A stretch of 64,000 nt of DNA, from NCBI GenBank assembly GCA_018434355.1, contig JAHDPL010000003.1, forward strand, positions 84,003 through 148,002, written 5' to 3'. This stretch comes from Sporomusaceae bacterium (GTDB lineage: Bacteria; Bacillota; Negativicutes; UBA1444). The notes below the pieces were generated by a model that was given only the letters and a program-made list of their open reading frames with translations, did not search any database and was not told the origin of the DNA. Each line of letters starts with the position of its first letter. The first letter of the stretch is position 1. Below, piece after piece: positions 16,890 through 24,896 of the stretch. Both the position numbers and the translations under genes were made by a program.

Positions 16890-18793
16890 CCCCCGCAGGC
16901 ATTGATATAGGGGTCGCTGTTAATGACTGCTTTTTTGTTGCCTTCCGTGTCGTACAGGTGGGTGGCGCAGGCGATGCAAGGATCGAAAGAATGGATGACC
17001 CGCAACACCTCGAGCGGTTTGTCGGCAACCTTGATCTTGGTTTCGATCATGCTGGACTCGTAAGCGCCACTGCCGGCCTTGGAATCGCGCGGACAGGCAT
17101 TCCAGGTGCTCGGCACAACTGCTTGGTAATTGGCGGTCAGTCCGTTCTTGATCTGGATCCAGTGCCCGAGCGCGCCGCGCGGCGCTTCGTGCAGACCGAC
17201 TCCCTTGGCTTCTTTCGGCCAACTGGCCGGCTCGAACTTGCTCATGTTGGCTGTGGCGGTATCGCCATTACGAATGTTCTTGATCATCTTATCAAAGAAA
17301 TACTTGTTAATGTAAGCCATCACTTGGGCTTCCAGACCGCGGCAGGCCGTTCGGCCGACAGTCGAGCACATCCAGACATGGGCCGGTGCGCCAAGCACTT
17401 TCGATACACCGTCGATTTGGTCGACGATCATTTTTTCCGCCCAAGTCGGTTGCATCAAGCCTTGCTTGACTTTTACATAGGTGACGATATAGCGGGCCAA
17501 AGGTCCGACCTCGGCCATCTTGCCACGCCACATCGGAGTCTTGATCCAGGAATACTTGCCTTTTTCATCAAGATATTTCCAATTCGTTTTCGTGCCTTCC
17601 TTGGGACCGGTGTAATTGGGTGCGGTGACGCCGGCCAGCGGATGCAAGGCTTTGCCGGCCTGCGGGTAACTGTACCAGGAATGCTCGATGTTTTCGGTGA
17701 TGATTTCTGGGTCGACATAGTCTTTGCCTTCCAGGTTGGTGAATTTGGCGGCCATCACCCCGGCGGCGAAGTTTTCCACCACTCCCTGGCAGCGCAGTAG
17801 GAGGCGTTTGTGAAAATCGCCGTTGGCAATGCCGGTATAGCTGTCTTCCGGGTAATCTCCGTAGCCGAGCACGCATTTTCCGGCCAGGCCGCCACCGTCC
17901 ACCATTTTGTGTTTGGTGACGTAGATGTCGCCGATTGCCAGCAGGTCCGGCAGGTAGAAATAATTGACGGCGGAAATGCCGAGATTGACTGCGACATCGA
18001 CGACTCCCAGCCGTGCGGTGTTAATCGGGGCATTCATGTCATTCATCGAAATGGCGCAGGGCATGCCGCCAACAATATACTGCGGATGGGGATTTTTCCC
18101 TCCATAGACGACATGTCCGGTCACCAGTTCGCGTTGACGGTCCAGCATCGTCAGATAGTGGGTTACTGCCATTAAATGTACTTCCGGCGGCAACAACGAA
18201 TAGTCGGGGTGATCCCACCAATGGGCGGCGAAGATGCCTAGCTGACCGCTTTCGACCAATGCCTTGACTTTGGCCTGGATCGCTTTGAAATAGGCAGGGG
18301 TCGCGCGGGGGAATTCCTTGGGATAGGCATCGGTATTGAAGTCGAACGGACCGGACAGGCCCAGGTCATATTTTGCCAGGATCGCATTTTGCAGCGATGC
18401 GGTTGCGCCGGGATCGGCCTTGAGCGCCTCGACCGGGCTGACCCAGTCCAGAGCGTGCAGGTGATAGAAGTGGATCAGGTGGTCCTGCACCGCCAGCGAT
18501 GAAGCCATCTGATTGCGGATATAGTTGGCGTTTTTGGGGATTTCGATGCCCAGCGCATCTTCGACGGTGCGAACCGAGGCCAGGGCGTGGGTTGTCGTAC
18601 ATACGCCGCAGAACCGCTGGGTAAAGGCCCAGGCGTCACGCGGGTCGCGATCTTTCAGGATGATTTCGATGCCCCGCCAGGCCGTACCGCTGGAGAGGGC
18701 GTCCTGCACCTTTCCGGTGGCTTCGTCCACGGTGACTTCCACCCGCAGATGGCCTTCGATCCGAGTTACAGGGTCGACTACTACTCGTTTCAT
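16877..18793 (-). CDS. hyaB: NiFe hydrogenase large (catalytic) subunit, group 1 uptake type
   Basis: This 638-residue subunit holds the Ni-Fe(CN)2CO active site that oxidises hydrogen. The N-terminal RIEGHLRVEV and QRFCGVCTTTHAL give C62 and C65; the C-terminal DPCIACATH gives C606 and C609, completing the four nickel ligands, with H612 as the expected cleavage point. The remaining 26 residues after H612 end in ACGGCGS, longer and more Cys-rich than the roughly 15-residue tail I expect for this group. The protein itself lacks a signal and would be exported folded with the Tat-bearing small subunit. The neighbours upstream and downstream complete a standard membrane-bound uptake enzyme. Confidence 0.97.
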   Translation of the reverse strand: MKRVVVDPVTRIEGHLRVEVTVDEATGKVQDALSSGTAWRGIEIILKDRDPRDAWAFTQRFCGVCTTTHALASVRTVEDALGIEIPKNANYIRNQMASSLAVQDHLIHFYHLHALDWVSPVEALKADPGATASLQNAILAKYDLGLSGPFDFNTDAYPKEFPRATPAYFKAIQAKVKALVESGQLGIFAAHWWDHPDYSLLPPEVHLMAVTHYLTMLDRQRELVTGHVVYGGKNPHPQYIVGGMPCAISMNDMNAPINTARLGVVDVAVNLGISAVNYFYLPDLLAIGDIYVTKHKMVDGGGLAGKCVLGYGDYPEDSYTGIANGDFHKRLLLRCQGVVENFAAGVMAAKFTNLEGKDYVDPEIITENIEHSWYSYPQAGKALHPLAGVTAPNYTGPKEGTKTNWKYLDEKGKYSWIKTPMWRGKMAEVGPLARYIVTYVKVKQGLMQPTWAEKMIVDQIDGVSKVLGAPAHVWMCSTVGRTACRGLEAQVMAYINKYFFDKMIKNIRNGDTATANMSKFEPASWPKEAKGVGLHEAPRGALGHWIQIKNGLTANYQAVVPSTWNACPRDSKAGSGAYESSMIETKIKVADKPLEVLRVIHSFDPCIACATHLYDTEGNKKAVINSDPYINACGGCGS

Positions 18794-18816
18794 CAGTGCT
18801 CGTTCCTCCCTCTCAG

Positions 18817-19908
18817 CTATTCTTCGTCATGTTCGGATTCGTTTTTCGCGTGTCTTGCCTTTTGAACCGAAGAAATTACGGCGTGGACCGTTACTCCGGC
18901 CATCGCGGCGACTGTCAATCCGGCGCCGATCTTGTCTGCGTTGGTCAGCGTGTTCGGCAGAACGACATTAGGCAGCCGCTCATGGAAGGGACCGTTGTCC
19001 CAGAACCCGTCGCTGCCGCAAGCAAAGCAGGGCGACCCGGACTGGATCGGATAAGAAAGACCGTTCCACCAGCGCAGGTTGCCACAGGCGTTATAGGCTT
19101 CCGGACCTCGACAGCCCAGCTTGTAAAGACACCAACCGGCCTTGGAGCCTGCATCGTCGAACCGTTCGGCAAACATTCCGGCGTCGAAGAAAGAGCGACG
19201 ATAACAGGTATCGTGAATCCGGTTGCCATAGAATTGTTTCGGTCGTCCCTGCGCATCAAGCGGCGGGATTTGGCCGAACAGGGCCAGATGCATCACCACT
19301 CCGGTCATGACTTCCGGGATTGGCGGACAGCCCGGAACTTTGATGATCGGTTTACCGCTGATCACCTTGCTGACGGAAACGGAGCCGGTCGGATTCGGTT
19401 TGGCGGCTTGCACGCCGCCCCAGGCAGCGCAGGAACCGTACTCGATAATCGCGGCGGCATGTTTGGCGACTTCCTTCAGCACATCCACGAACGGCTTGCC
19501 GCCGACCATGCAGGAAATTCCCTGATCAGCCAGCGGGACGCCGCCTTCCACCGCCAGGATGAATTTGCCGTCGTATTTTTTGATCACGGTTTCCAGATGT
19601 TTTTCAAACGGTTCGCCGGCGGCGGCGGCCAGAGTGTCGGAGTATTCGAGCGAAATCATGTTCAGGACCAGGTCTGAGGCCAATGGCGACTGCGAGCGGA
19701 TGAACGCCTCGTCGCAGCCGGTACATTCGTGACCATGCAACCAAACCACGACAGGTAGAGGCTGTTTGGTCGCGGCCTCGACGACCTTTTTGCGATCGGT
19801 GAGCGGAAGCCCCATCATGGCGGTTAAAGCTGTACAGGTTTTAAGAAAGGTGCGTCGGCTGAGACCCCGTTTGGAGAATGAATCCCACATCGTCATGCGC
19901 GTTTCCAT
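18817..19908 (-). CDS. hyaA: NiFe hydrogenase small subunit (Tat-exported, iron-sulfur)
   Basis: This 363-residue electron-transfer subunit carries three iron-sulfur clusters. A Tat signal with LSRRTFLK is followed by a hydrophobic stretch and cleavage before the VVWLHGHECTGCDEA region, which binds the proximal cluster. GSCAAWGGVQAA, VPGCPPIPEV and CRGPEAYNACGN, plus CFACGSDGFWD, supply the other ligands. A C-terminal hydrophobic helix (about residues 315-340, IGAGLTVAAMAGVTVHAVI) anchors it outside the membrane. I start at the second ATG (19908), five bases after GGAGG; the ATG at 19911 is only two bases from the box. It is the first gene of the structural operon, and the 200-base upstream region is AT-rich with a TATAAT on the minus strand near 20030-20040. 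Confidence 0.96.
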   Translation of the reverse strand: METRMTMWDSFSKRGLSRRTFLKTCTALTAMMGLPLTDRKKVVEAATKQPLPVVVWLHGHECTGCDEAFIRSQSPLASDLVLNMISLEYSDTLAAAAGEPFEKHLETVIKKYDGKFILAVEGGVPLADQGISCMVGGKPFVDVLKEVAKHAAAIIEYGSCAAWGGVQAAKPNPTGSVSVSKVISGKPIIKVPGCPPIPEVMTGVVMHLALFGQIPPLDAQGRPKQFYGNRIHDTCYRRSFFDAGMFAERFDDAGSKAGWCLYKLGCRGPEAYNACGNLRWWNGLSYPIQSGSPCFACGSDGFWDNGPFHERLPNVVLPNTLTNADKIGAGLTVAAMAGVTVHAVISSVQKARHAKNESEHDEE

Positions 19909-20124
19909 CATACCCTCCCCTTCGTTTGGTTTTCACACGCTATTTACCGGAGCATATTTTTGCAAAGCAGCAAAGTGTCTGATTAATTTTCAATTCTCTG
20001 ACATTTGTATGGATTCCTGCTGTTTCTATTATTATATTTCATGATTGTTTCATTATCAGTTTACTAATGTGAGATAATATGGATATATTCTCGACTTACC
20101 TGCAGACTGATAGGGGGAGTGAAA

Positions 20125-20739
20125 TTGAAAAAAAGTTTCGCGCACCGGATTGCAACCATTGTGTTGATTGTTGGTTTGTGTCTGTTTGCCCCATTGCAGC
20201 CAGCTGTTGCAATGCCAGCTGAAACAGGGCAATTAAACCTACCTGGCATTGGCGGGGTCGTGCTGCCGGACTGGCTGACGGCGAGTGCAGCCAAGGGATT
20301 GGAAAACCAAGCCCATGCCGGGCAACAATACGATTTGACCGGACTGTCCGGCGATGCTTGGCGCTATGCGCGAATTGTAGTTTATCGTCTGGAACAAAAT
20401 CTGGGCCCAGCTGCTTTGCTATTTGGCATTGTTGAAGCCAGCCCGGCTACGCTCGGCGAACTGGCCCGCCCATTATTGGAAAAGAGTCTGGCGGAAAATG
20501 GCGGCAAAATTCTCGAATGGTCGCCAGCCCGCAAAACTTCGCTCGGTGGTCGCGGGGCGCCGACGATTTCTGCCAGATTGACCATGACCGATAAAGTGCC
20601 GCTGCCGATGGCGGCTACTGTATATGTGTTCATGCATAAAGAACGGTTGTATGCGTTGGGCTATTTCGTGCCGGACAGCGACCGGCGGTTCTGGGAGAAA
20701 ATTGCCAATCCTATGTTTAGTCAGTTGAAGTGGGAATGA
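20125..20739 (+). CDS. Exported protein of unknown function
   Basis: I do not recognise this roughly 204-residue protein. A signal peptide is clear: charged start, hydrophobic core IVLIVGLCLFAPL, cleavage near PAVAMPA. The mature part has no cysteines in pairs and no further membrane segment, and ends FWEKIANPMFSQLKWE. I choose the TTG at 20125, five bases after AGGGGGAG; the GTG at 20119 overlaps that box. It faces away from the hydrogenase operon and is followed by a second exported protein, possibly in the same transcript. Confidence 0.65.
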   Translation: MKKSFAHRIATIVLIVGLCLFAPLQPAVAMPAETGQLNLPGIGGVVLPDWLTASAAKGLENQAHAGQQYDLTGLSGDAWRYARIVVYRLEQNLGPAALLFGIVEASPATLGELARPLLEKSLAENGGKILEWSPARKTSLGGRGAPTISARLTMTDKVPLPMAATVYVFMHKERLYALGYFVPDSDRRFWEKIANPMFSQLKWE

Positions 20740-20806
20740 CTGCCGGCAGGAAAAATTGGCGCGGGTCCGTAATAACATAAGAAACTAAATATGAGGAGGC
20801 TGCGTC

Positions 20807-21655
20807 ATGAAAAAGATGGCTAGCCTGATCATCCTGTTGTTTTTCACATTCACCTTACAGGGCGTTGCAGCTGCAGCGAATTGGCTGTTTGTGCAGCGTC
20901 TGGAAGGAACCCGGATGGGCGTTTGCAATGAATACATCGATGAAGAGTCGGTCGTCAGACGCGGCGACCAAATTGTTTATTGGACAATATGGCTTTATGA
21001 GAAACCGTTTGGCAAACAGCAAGTACGACAGATTTTATGGAAAAAAGAAGCGCTGTTGGATGGGCCAGGGCGGGTGCGAGGACTGGAATATTACCATTAC
21101 GACCAGTCGGGAGAAGAAGTGTTCCAGTATCTGAAGCCGACGATGTATTCGCCGCTGGCGGATAATTACGCCGCAAGGCGCGCCGTGCAGTATGCCCGGC
21201 AAGACGGCAGTCTGCTGACGGAAAAGCCGCTGGATCTAAACGTATCTCCGCCGCGGTGGTACTCTACAGGAGCAGATTTCAAGGAGTATGAACTGTTGGT
21301 TGACGTGCGCTCGATAAAAGCCGTGCCCAAAGTCGCGGCAACAGAAGTTCCGGCTCAGTTTGAAATGACGGTAAAACGGATTTGGACCGAGCAGGCGGCT
21401 GCGGCGCGTCGGGCGCAATTGATGCAAAGCGAACCGTTGCGTCATGCCTACGCCGGGTTGGAGTACATGGTCACGACCTACCGGTTCCGCACCAATGCCG
21501 AAAAAATGCTTGTATTATTAAATTCCGACCACAATCAGCATGGAGTGCCGATGGCGTTTGCGACGGAAACCGATTGGCGACAGATCCTGCCGGGTTCGCC
21601 GGAAGCGCAATTTCGGCAAATAGGACTGCGCTGGCTACGCGGCGAGATCGAGTAG
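20807..21655 (+). CDS. Exported protein with two surface-adhesin-E-like repeats
   Basis: This 282-residue protein has a signal peptide (LIILLFFTFTLQGVAAAA) and a mature part that looks like two related halves. The first (about 25-125) has WLFVQRLEGTRMGVCNEYID, VYWTIWLYEKP and ending ..YSPLADN; the second (about 150-275) starts WYSTGADFKEYELLVDVRS, with MTVKRIWTEQ and a YRFRTN strand. Each half resembles the surface-adhesin-E-type beta domain common in small exported proteins of Negativicutes and Proteobacteria. The ATG follows AGGAGG by seven bases. The function is unknown; a strong terminator follows. Confidence 0.65.
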   Translation: MKKMASLIILLFFTFTLQGVAAAANWLFVQRLEGTRMGVCNEYIDEESVVRRGDQIVYWTIWLYEKPFGKQQVRQILWKKEALLDGPGRVRGLEYYHYDQSGEEVFQYLKPTMYSPLADNYAARRAVQYARQDGSLLTEKPLDLNVSPPRWYSTGADFKEYELLVDVRSIKAVPKVAATEVPAQFEMTVKRIWTEQAAAARRAQLMQSEPLRHAYAGLEYMVTTYRFRTNAEKMLVLLNSDHNQHGVPMAFATETDWRQILPGSPEAQFRQIGLRWLRGEIE

Positions 21656-21666
21656 TCAATAGTAAA

Positions 21667-21708
21667 GAACAGGGAGTGCGACATTATTGTCTGTCGCACT
21701 CCCTGTTC
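21667..21708 (+). terminator. Intrinsic terminator, 17-bp stem
   Basis: The arms 21667-21683 (GAACAGGGAGTGCGACA) and 21692-21708 are exactly complementary with an 8-base loop, followed by TTATTGTTT. It ends the transcript of the exported proteins just upstream. Confidence 0.85.
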
Positions 21709-21759
21709 TTATTGTTTCCAACTTGCAGCGGTCGGTTCGATGACTCCGCTGCATCGTGA

Positions 21760-22227
21760 CTAATATCGGTTGCTGGTCTGAGTCTGTTGCTTTTCTTTAT
21801 GCCGCAGCCACAAGAAGCGGCCAAGCATGAAAATGGCGACAATCGGAATGAGCGAAATCAGGATGCCGAGGATATCGGCCAACCAACCAGTGCTGCCGTG
21901 ACCGAACATGTTGCTCAGCATTCCACCCAGCATCATGCCGCCGGCAATCATTCCAGCGTTACGCAGCCAGCTGCTGCCGCCGGATTGAGCTGCGGCTTGG
22001 GGCGGCGCCGGAGGTTTCACGGCTGGTGCCTTGTCGCTGTAGCTGTTGGCCGGGGCTGAAGGTTTATAGCCGCTGTTTGGCGCTGTTTGCGCCGGAGCCG
22101 TTTTTGCAGCGGGCGTGCTGGTTGACGGACGCGACGGACTTGATGGGCGGGAACTGCTTTTTGCCGCAAGGGCAAGGCTGTTCAGGGCAAAAATCAGCAG
22201 AAAAGTGAGCAATAGGATTCTTTTCAT
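21760..22227 (-). CDS. Small exported or membrane protein with Ser/Pro-rich linker
   Basis: This 155-residue protein has a signal sequence (ILLLTFLLIFALNSLALA), a Ser/Pro/Ala-rich linker (about 22-80), then a glycine/methionine-rich hydrophobic segment (AGMIAGGMMLGGMLSNMFG) and a second membrane helix (ILISLIPIVAIFMLGRFLW). This pattern resembles the N-terminal part of Tim44-like bacterial membrane proteins, but the Tim44 domain itself is missing. It would be anchored in the membrane with a flexible outside part. It lies 9 bases after an unrecognised 92-residue gene on the same strand. I assign no function. Confidence 0.6.
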   Translation of the reverse strand: MKRILLLTFLLIFALNSLALAAKSSSRPSSPSRPSTSTPAAKTAPAQTAPNSGYKPSAPANSYSDKAPAVKPPAPPQAAAQSGGSSWLRNAGMIAGGMMLGGMLSNMFGHGSTGWLADILGILISLIPIVAIFMLGRFLWLRHKEKQQTQTSNRY

Positions 22228-22236
22228 CGTGAAATT

Positions 22237-22515
22237 CTATTCCTCCCGGTGGGGTTTGACATCTTCGTCAAAAGCGTAAATTTCGGCCAGGTTGGGCAAT
22301 TCGCCCGCCAGATAGCGATCAATGTCATGAACGTCAATATAAAAGGTGCATCCAACTTCCAGATAGCCTTGTTCCTTGCCCTGACTGGCATTGCGGATGG
22401 CCAGCAGTTTTTCGCGTAGCGCGAGACAGTTTTGCTGATCTGCTGTCACATTCAGCGTAACTAGGGGCACGCCATACTCTCGTAGCACATCTGCCAGGTC
22501 CATTCTTTCCGACAT
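22237..22515 (-). CDS. Small cytoplasmic protein of unknown function
   Basis: I do not recognise this 92-residue acidic protein. It shows an alternating strand/helix pattern (VPLVTLNVTADQQN, LALREKLLAIRNASQG, GCTFYIDVHDIDRYL) and ends in a charged tail. No signal, membrane segment or catalytic motif is visible. I start at the ATG at 22515, seven bases after GGAGG; the ATG at 22521 lies only one base from that box. It is probably co-transcribed with the membrane protein gene 9 bases downstream. Confidence 0.55.
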   Translation of the reverse strand: MSERMDLADVLREYGVPLVTLNVTADQQNCLALREKLLAIRNASQGKEQGYLEVGCTFYIDVHDIDRYLAGELPNLAEIYAFDEDVKPHREE

Positions 22516-22547
22516 CAACATTCCTCCGATTTTTCTTGCTTTACCTA

Positions 22548-22584
22548 AAAAACCTGCGGAACAAATAACGTTCCACAGGTTTTT
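22548..22584 (-). terminator. Terminator-like hairpin in the divergent region before eutW
   Basis: The arms AAAAACCTG (22548-22556) and CAGGTTTTT (22576-22584) pair; after one mismatch the stem continues with GGAAC/GTTCC, and T runs flank both sides. It lies 33 bases upstream of a minus-strand gene and 160 bases before eutW, so it may be an attenuator for the former or insulate the two units. Confidence 0.6.
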
Positions 22585-22744
22585 GCGTTGCTGGGCAACA
22601 AAATCAGTATAGCAAATAAGCGTGGAAGATGCAATGCGCCGTGTACAAAAGAAGACAGGGAATGAACCTCTTTCATAGTATGTTATTCAGTTTATATCTA
22701 TCTGAAAAAGGGTTTCAAAGCAAGAGATAGAAACTATAAATATC

Positions 22745-24187
22745 ATGAGTAAACACCTACCGCCGTCCCTACGGGAGTTATGCCTGCAATACACTAATTT
22801 GGCAATGGAGGACGTCTGCCAGCTGGAAACGATGGCTGGACAGATTTCTTTCGTTTCTGAACTGACCCAGACAGACATCTTTATCGACGCACTAACCAGT
22901 AATGGTGTCGATGCGATTGTGTTGGCATGGGCCCCACCACGTCAAAACTCGCTTTACCGGCATAGTGTGGTTGGCGAGTTGGCCTACGCAACCCGCGAAC
23001 CGGCTGTTTACCAGGTTTTTTCGGCCGGAGAAATGGTGCGCAATGTAAGGGGAGTTAGTCAGGAAGGGGTTCCGATTGCCCAAACGGTGGTGCCGCTGCG
23101 AAATGTCGATCGCCGGATTATCGGTGTGTTAATCATGGAAAAAGATATCACGGCAGAAGTTCGTCAGGCGGAGCAGGTAGAGTTTCTAAGCCAGACGGCA
23201 GAGCGGCTCAGTAGCACGTTGATGTCGTTTTCGATGACAAACTCGACCTGGGAAGACTGGCTTGGCAACGGGATATTCGTGCTGAACTTAAAAGGCGAAA
23301 TTACTTATGCCAACCGAAACGCCGCCAGAATGTACCGAATGGCTCGCGGTTGTGAACCGCTCAGCAGCGATCTGATGGCTATTTTCGGCTACCAGTCCGT
23401 GCAGAGCTTGCTGGAGGCAATGAAAAATCCGATGGAATTCAGCTTTGGGCAACAAGTTTTTCTGTTCCAGGCGCATCCGTTGGTGACATATGGCGACCTT
23501 AGCGGTTGTGTGGTTTCGTTGCAAGATGTGACGGAATTGCGGCGCAAGGAAAAACAGTTGAACATGCAGAGCGCAATAATTCGGGAAATTCATCACCGTG
23601 TCAAAAATAATCTGCAAAATGTAGTATCCCTTTTGAGGCTGCAGATGCATCGTTCACAGTCGCCGGCAGTGCAAGACGAGTTTTCCGCCTGTATAAACCG
23701 GGTGTTTTCGATTACTCAGGTGCATGACATGTTTGCGCAACAGAATTGGGATTCCATCGATTTATTGGAATTGACGGAAGGGATTTTAACGAAACTTGTG
23801 GAATCCTCTGTTTTGCCGGATCAAGAAATCAAGACCGCCGTGCAGGGTCAGTCAGTGCGAATTCCCGCCTCACAGGCGGTGCCAATGGCTTTGGTGATCA
23901 ATGAACTGGTGACCAATAGCCTGAAGCATGGCATTGGCCATGCCAGCTATGGTGAAATAAGCATTTTGGTCGAAGAATCAGCGGGGATTGTGCATATCAT
24001 GGTCGCAGATAGCGGTGATAAGTTGGTGCTGCCGCACAATCGTGGTAAAAGTGGCCATCTGGGACTTTATATTGTCAACTTGTTAATTTGCGATCAATTA
24101 GAAGGCAGTTTTCGACTGGAGCGACAAGGCGGATCCACGGTCGCCAAAGTATCATTTGCGCTTTGCAATGCGGAGGAAAACGGATGA
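22745..24187 (+). CDS. eutW: Sensor histidine kinase EutW (ethanolamine two-component system)
   Basis: This 480-residue cytoplasmic kinase pairs with the ANTAR response regulator encoded next to it. The N-terminal half (about 1-160) is a sensor region with PAS-like character, followed by a second PAS segment (about 175-270, GIFVLNLKGEITYANRNAAR). The HisKA_2 domain begins REIHHRVKNNLQNVVSLL (phospho-His near residue 284). The HATPase part has ALVINELVTNSLKHG and a C-terminal GGSTVAKVSF. This domain order matches EutW/PdtaS-type kinases, which respond to ethanolamine in Gram-positive eut clusters. The stop overlaps the eutV start (ATGA). I see no strong ribosome box before the ATG. Confidence 0.9.
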   Translation: MSKHLPPSLRELCLQYTNLAMEDVCQLETMAGQISFVSELTQTDIFIDALTSNGVDAIVLAWAPPRQNSLYRHSVVGELAYATREPAVYQVFSAGEMVRNVRGVSQEGVPIAQTVVPLRNVDRRIIGVLIMEKDITAEVRQAEQVEFLSQTAERLSSTLMSFSMTNSTWEDWLGNGIFVLNLKGEITYANRNAARMYRMARGCEPLSSDLMAIFGYQSVQSLLEAMKNPMEFSFGQQVFLFQAHPLVTYGDLSGCVVSLQDVTELRRKEKQLNMQSAIIREIHHRVKNNLQNVVSLLRLQMHRSQSPAVQDEFSACINRVFSITQVHDMFAQQNWDSIDLLELTEGILTKLVESSVLPDQEIKTAVQGQSVRIPASQAVPMALVINELVTNSLKHGIGHASYGEISILVEESAGIVHIMVADSGDKLVLPHNRGKSGHLGLYIVNLLICDQLEGSFRLERQGGSTVAKVSFALCNAEENG

Positions 24188-24759
24188 AATCGTTATCGTT
24201 GCTGATTGCTGAAGATGAAGTGCTGACAAGGGCTGATATAAGAGCCATGGTGGAAAGAGCCGGACACATTGTCTGCGGTGAATGCGGCAATGGAAAGCGC
24301 GCCATTGAATTAGCACGCCAAATGTTGCCGGACATGGCGATCCTTGACGTGATGATGCCTGAATTGGATGGGATTGAAACGGCGCGGGCCCTATATTCGC
24401 TCAATATACCTGTGGTGATGTTGACGGCATATAGTCAGCCCAACATTGTGAAGCGGGCGGAAAATGTTTATGTCTGCGGCTATTTGGTCAAGCCGGTGTC
24501 AGAACAGAATTTGATGGCTACACTGCGAATTGCCTATGCGCGGTGGAGAGACATGCAATCTATGCGCCAGGAACTGGCCGAAACGAAAGAACTACTGAAG
24601 CAACAAAAAACAATCGCCCGAGCGAAAGCCTTATTTGCCAATGCACAGTGTATATCCGAGCATGCGGCCCATCAACAGATGATTCAGGATGCAATGCAGC
24701 ACCGGATTACCCTGGTTGAATTGTCGCGTCAGATTATCAGCGCACGCGCCGCAAAATAA
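24184..24759 (+). CDS. eutV: ANTAR-domain response regulator EutV
   Basis: This 191-residue antiterminator has a receiver domain (1-120: LLIAEDEVLTRADI, phospho-Asp in AILDVMMPELDGIE, MLTAYSQ, and GYLVKPVSE) and a C-terminal three-helix ANTAR domain (about 125-190: IARAKALFANAQCISEHAA, MQHRITLVELSRQII). ANTAR domains bind paired RNA hairpins and block intrinsic terminators. Two leaders with a fitting layout occur downstream, before cobT and before the permease gene. The start at 24184 overlaps the eutW stop and follows GGAGG by seven bases. Confidence 0.93.
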   Translation: MKSLSLLIAEDEVLTRADIRAMVERAGHIVCGECGNGKRAIELARQMLPDMAILDVMMPELDGIETARALYSLNIPVVMLTAYSQPNIVKRAENVYVCGYLVKPVSEQNLMATLRIAYARWRDMQSMRQELAETKELLKQQKTIARAKALFANAQCISEHAAHQQMIQDAMQHRITLVELSRQIISARAAK

Positions 24760-24802
24760 TTTTTTTCTCAGCAGGATTTTGCACACGACAGCGCGAATTA
24801 GC

Positions 24803-24882
24803 TATTTCAACAATGGAATATGGGCAGTAGCGCCCTTTAATGTCACTACGTAACCGTAGTGGCATTAAAGGGTTTATTTTTG
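24803..24882 (+). promoter_or_regulatory. Candidate ANTAR (EutV) antitermination leader before cobT-eutS-eutP
   Basis: Two small hairpins precede a strong terminator. P1 is 24803-24820 (6-bp stem, hexaloop AACAAT); P2 is 24822-24835 (GGGC/GCCC stem, hexaloop AGTAGC), one base after P1. The terminator stem is 24833-24850 with 24855-24872 (CCCTTTAATG paired with CATTAAAGGG, continuing through CACTACG/CGTAGTG), then TTTATTTTT. P2 and the terminator share CCC, so they exclude each other. This is the layout of EutV targets. Both loops start with A as expected, but position 4 is A rather than the G I recall for the consensus. Confidence 0.75.
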
Positions 24883-24896
24883 GGGGAGGTCTCAAA

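Noticed and set aside
22516..24802. Search for a cobalamin riboswitch or EutX-like decoy RNA around eutVW and cobT
   Set aside because: No cobalamin-riboswitch core sequence was visible in the short gaps of the locus.
24840..24896. Upstream ATG for cobT
   Set aside because: The ATG is inside the terminator stem of the leader; the TTG at 24897 has an ideal GGGGGAGG box and matches the family start.
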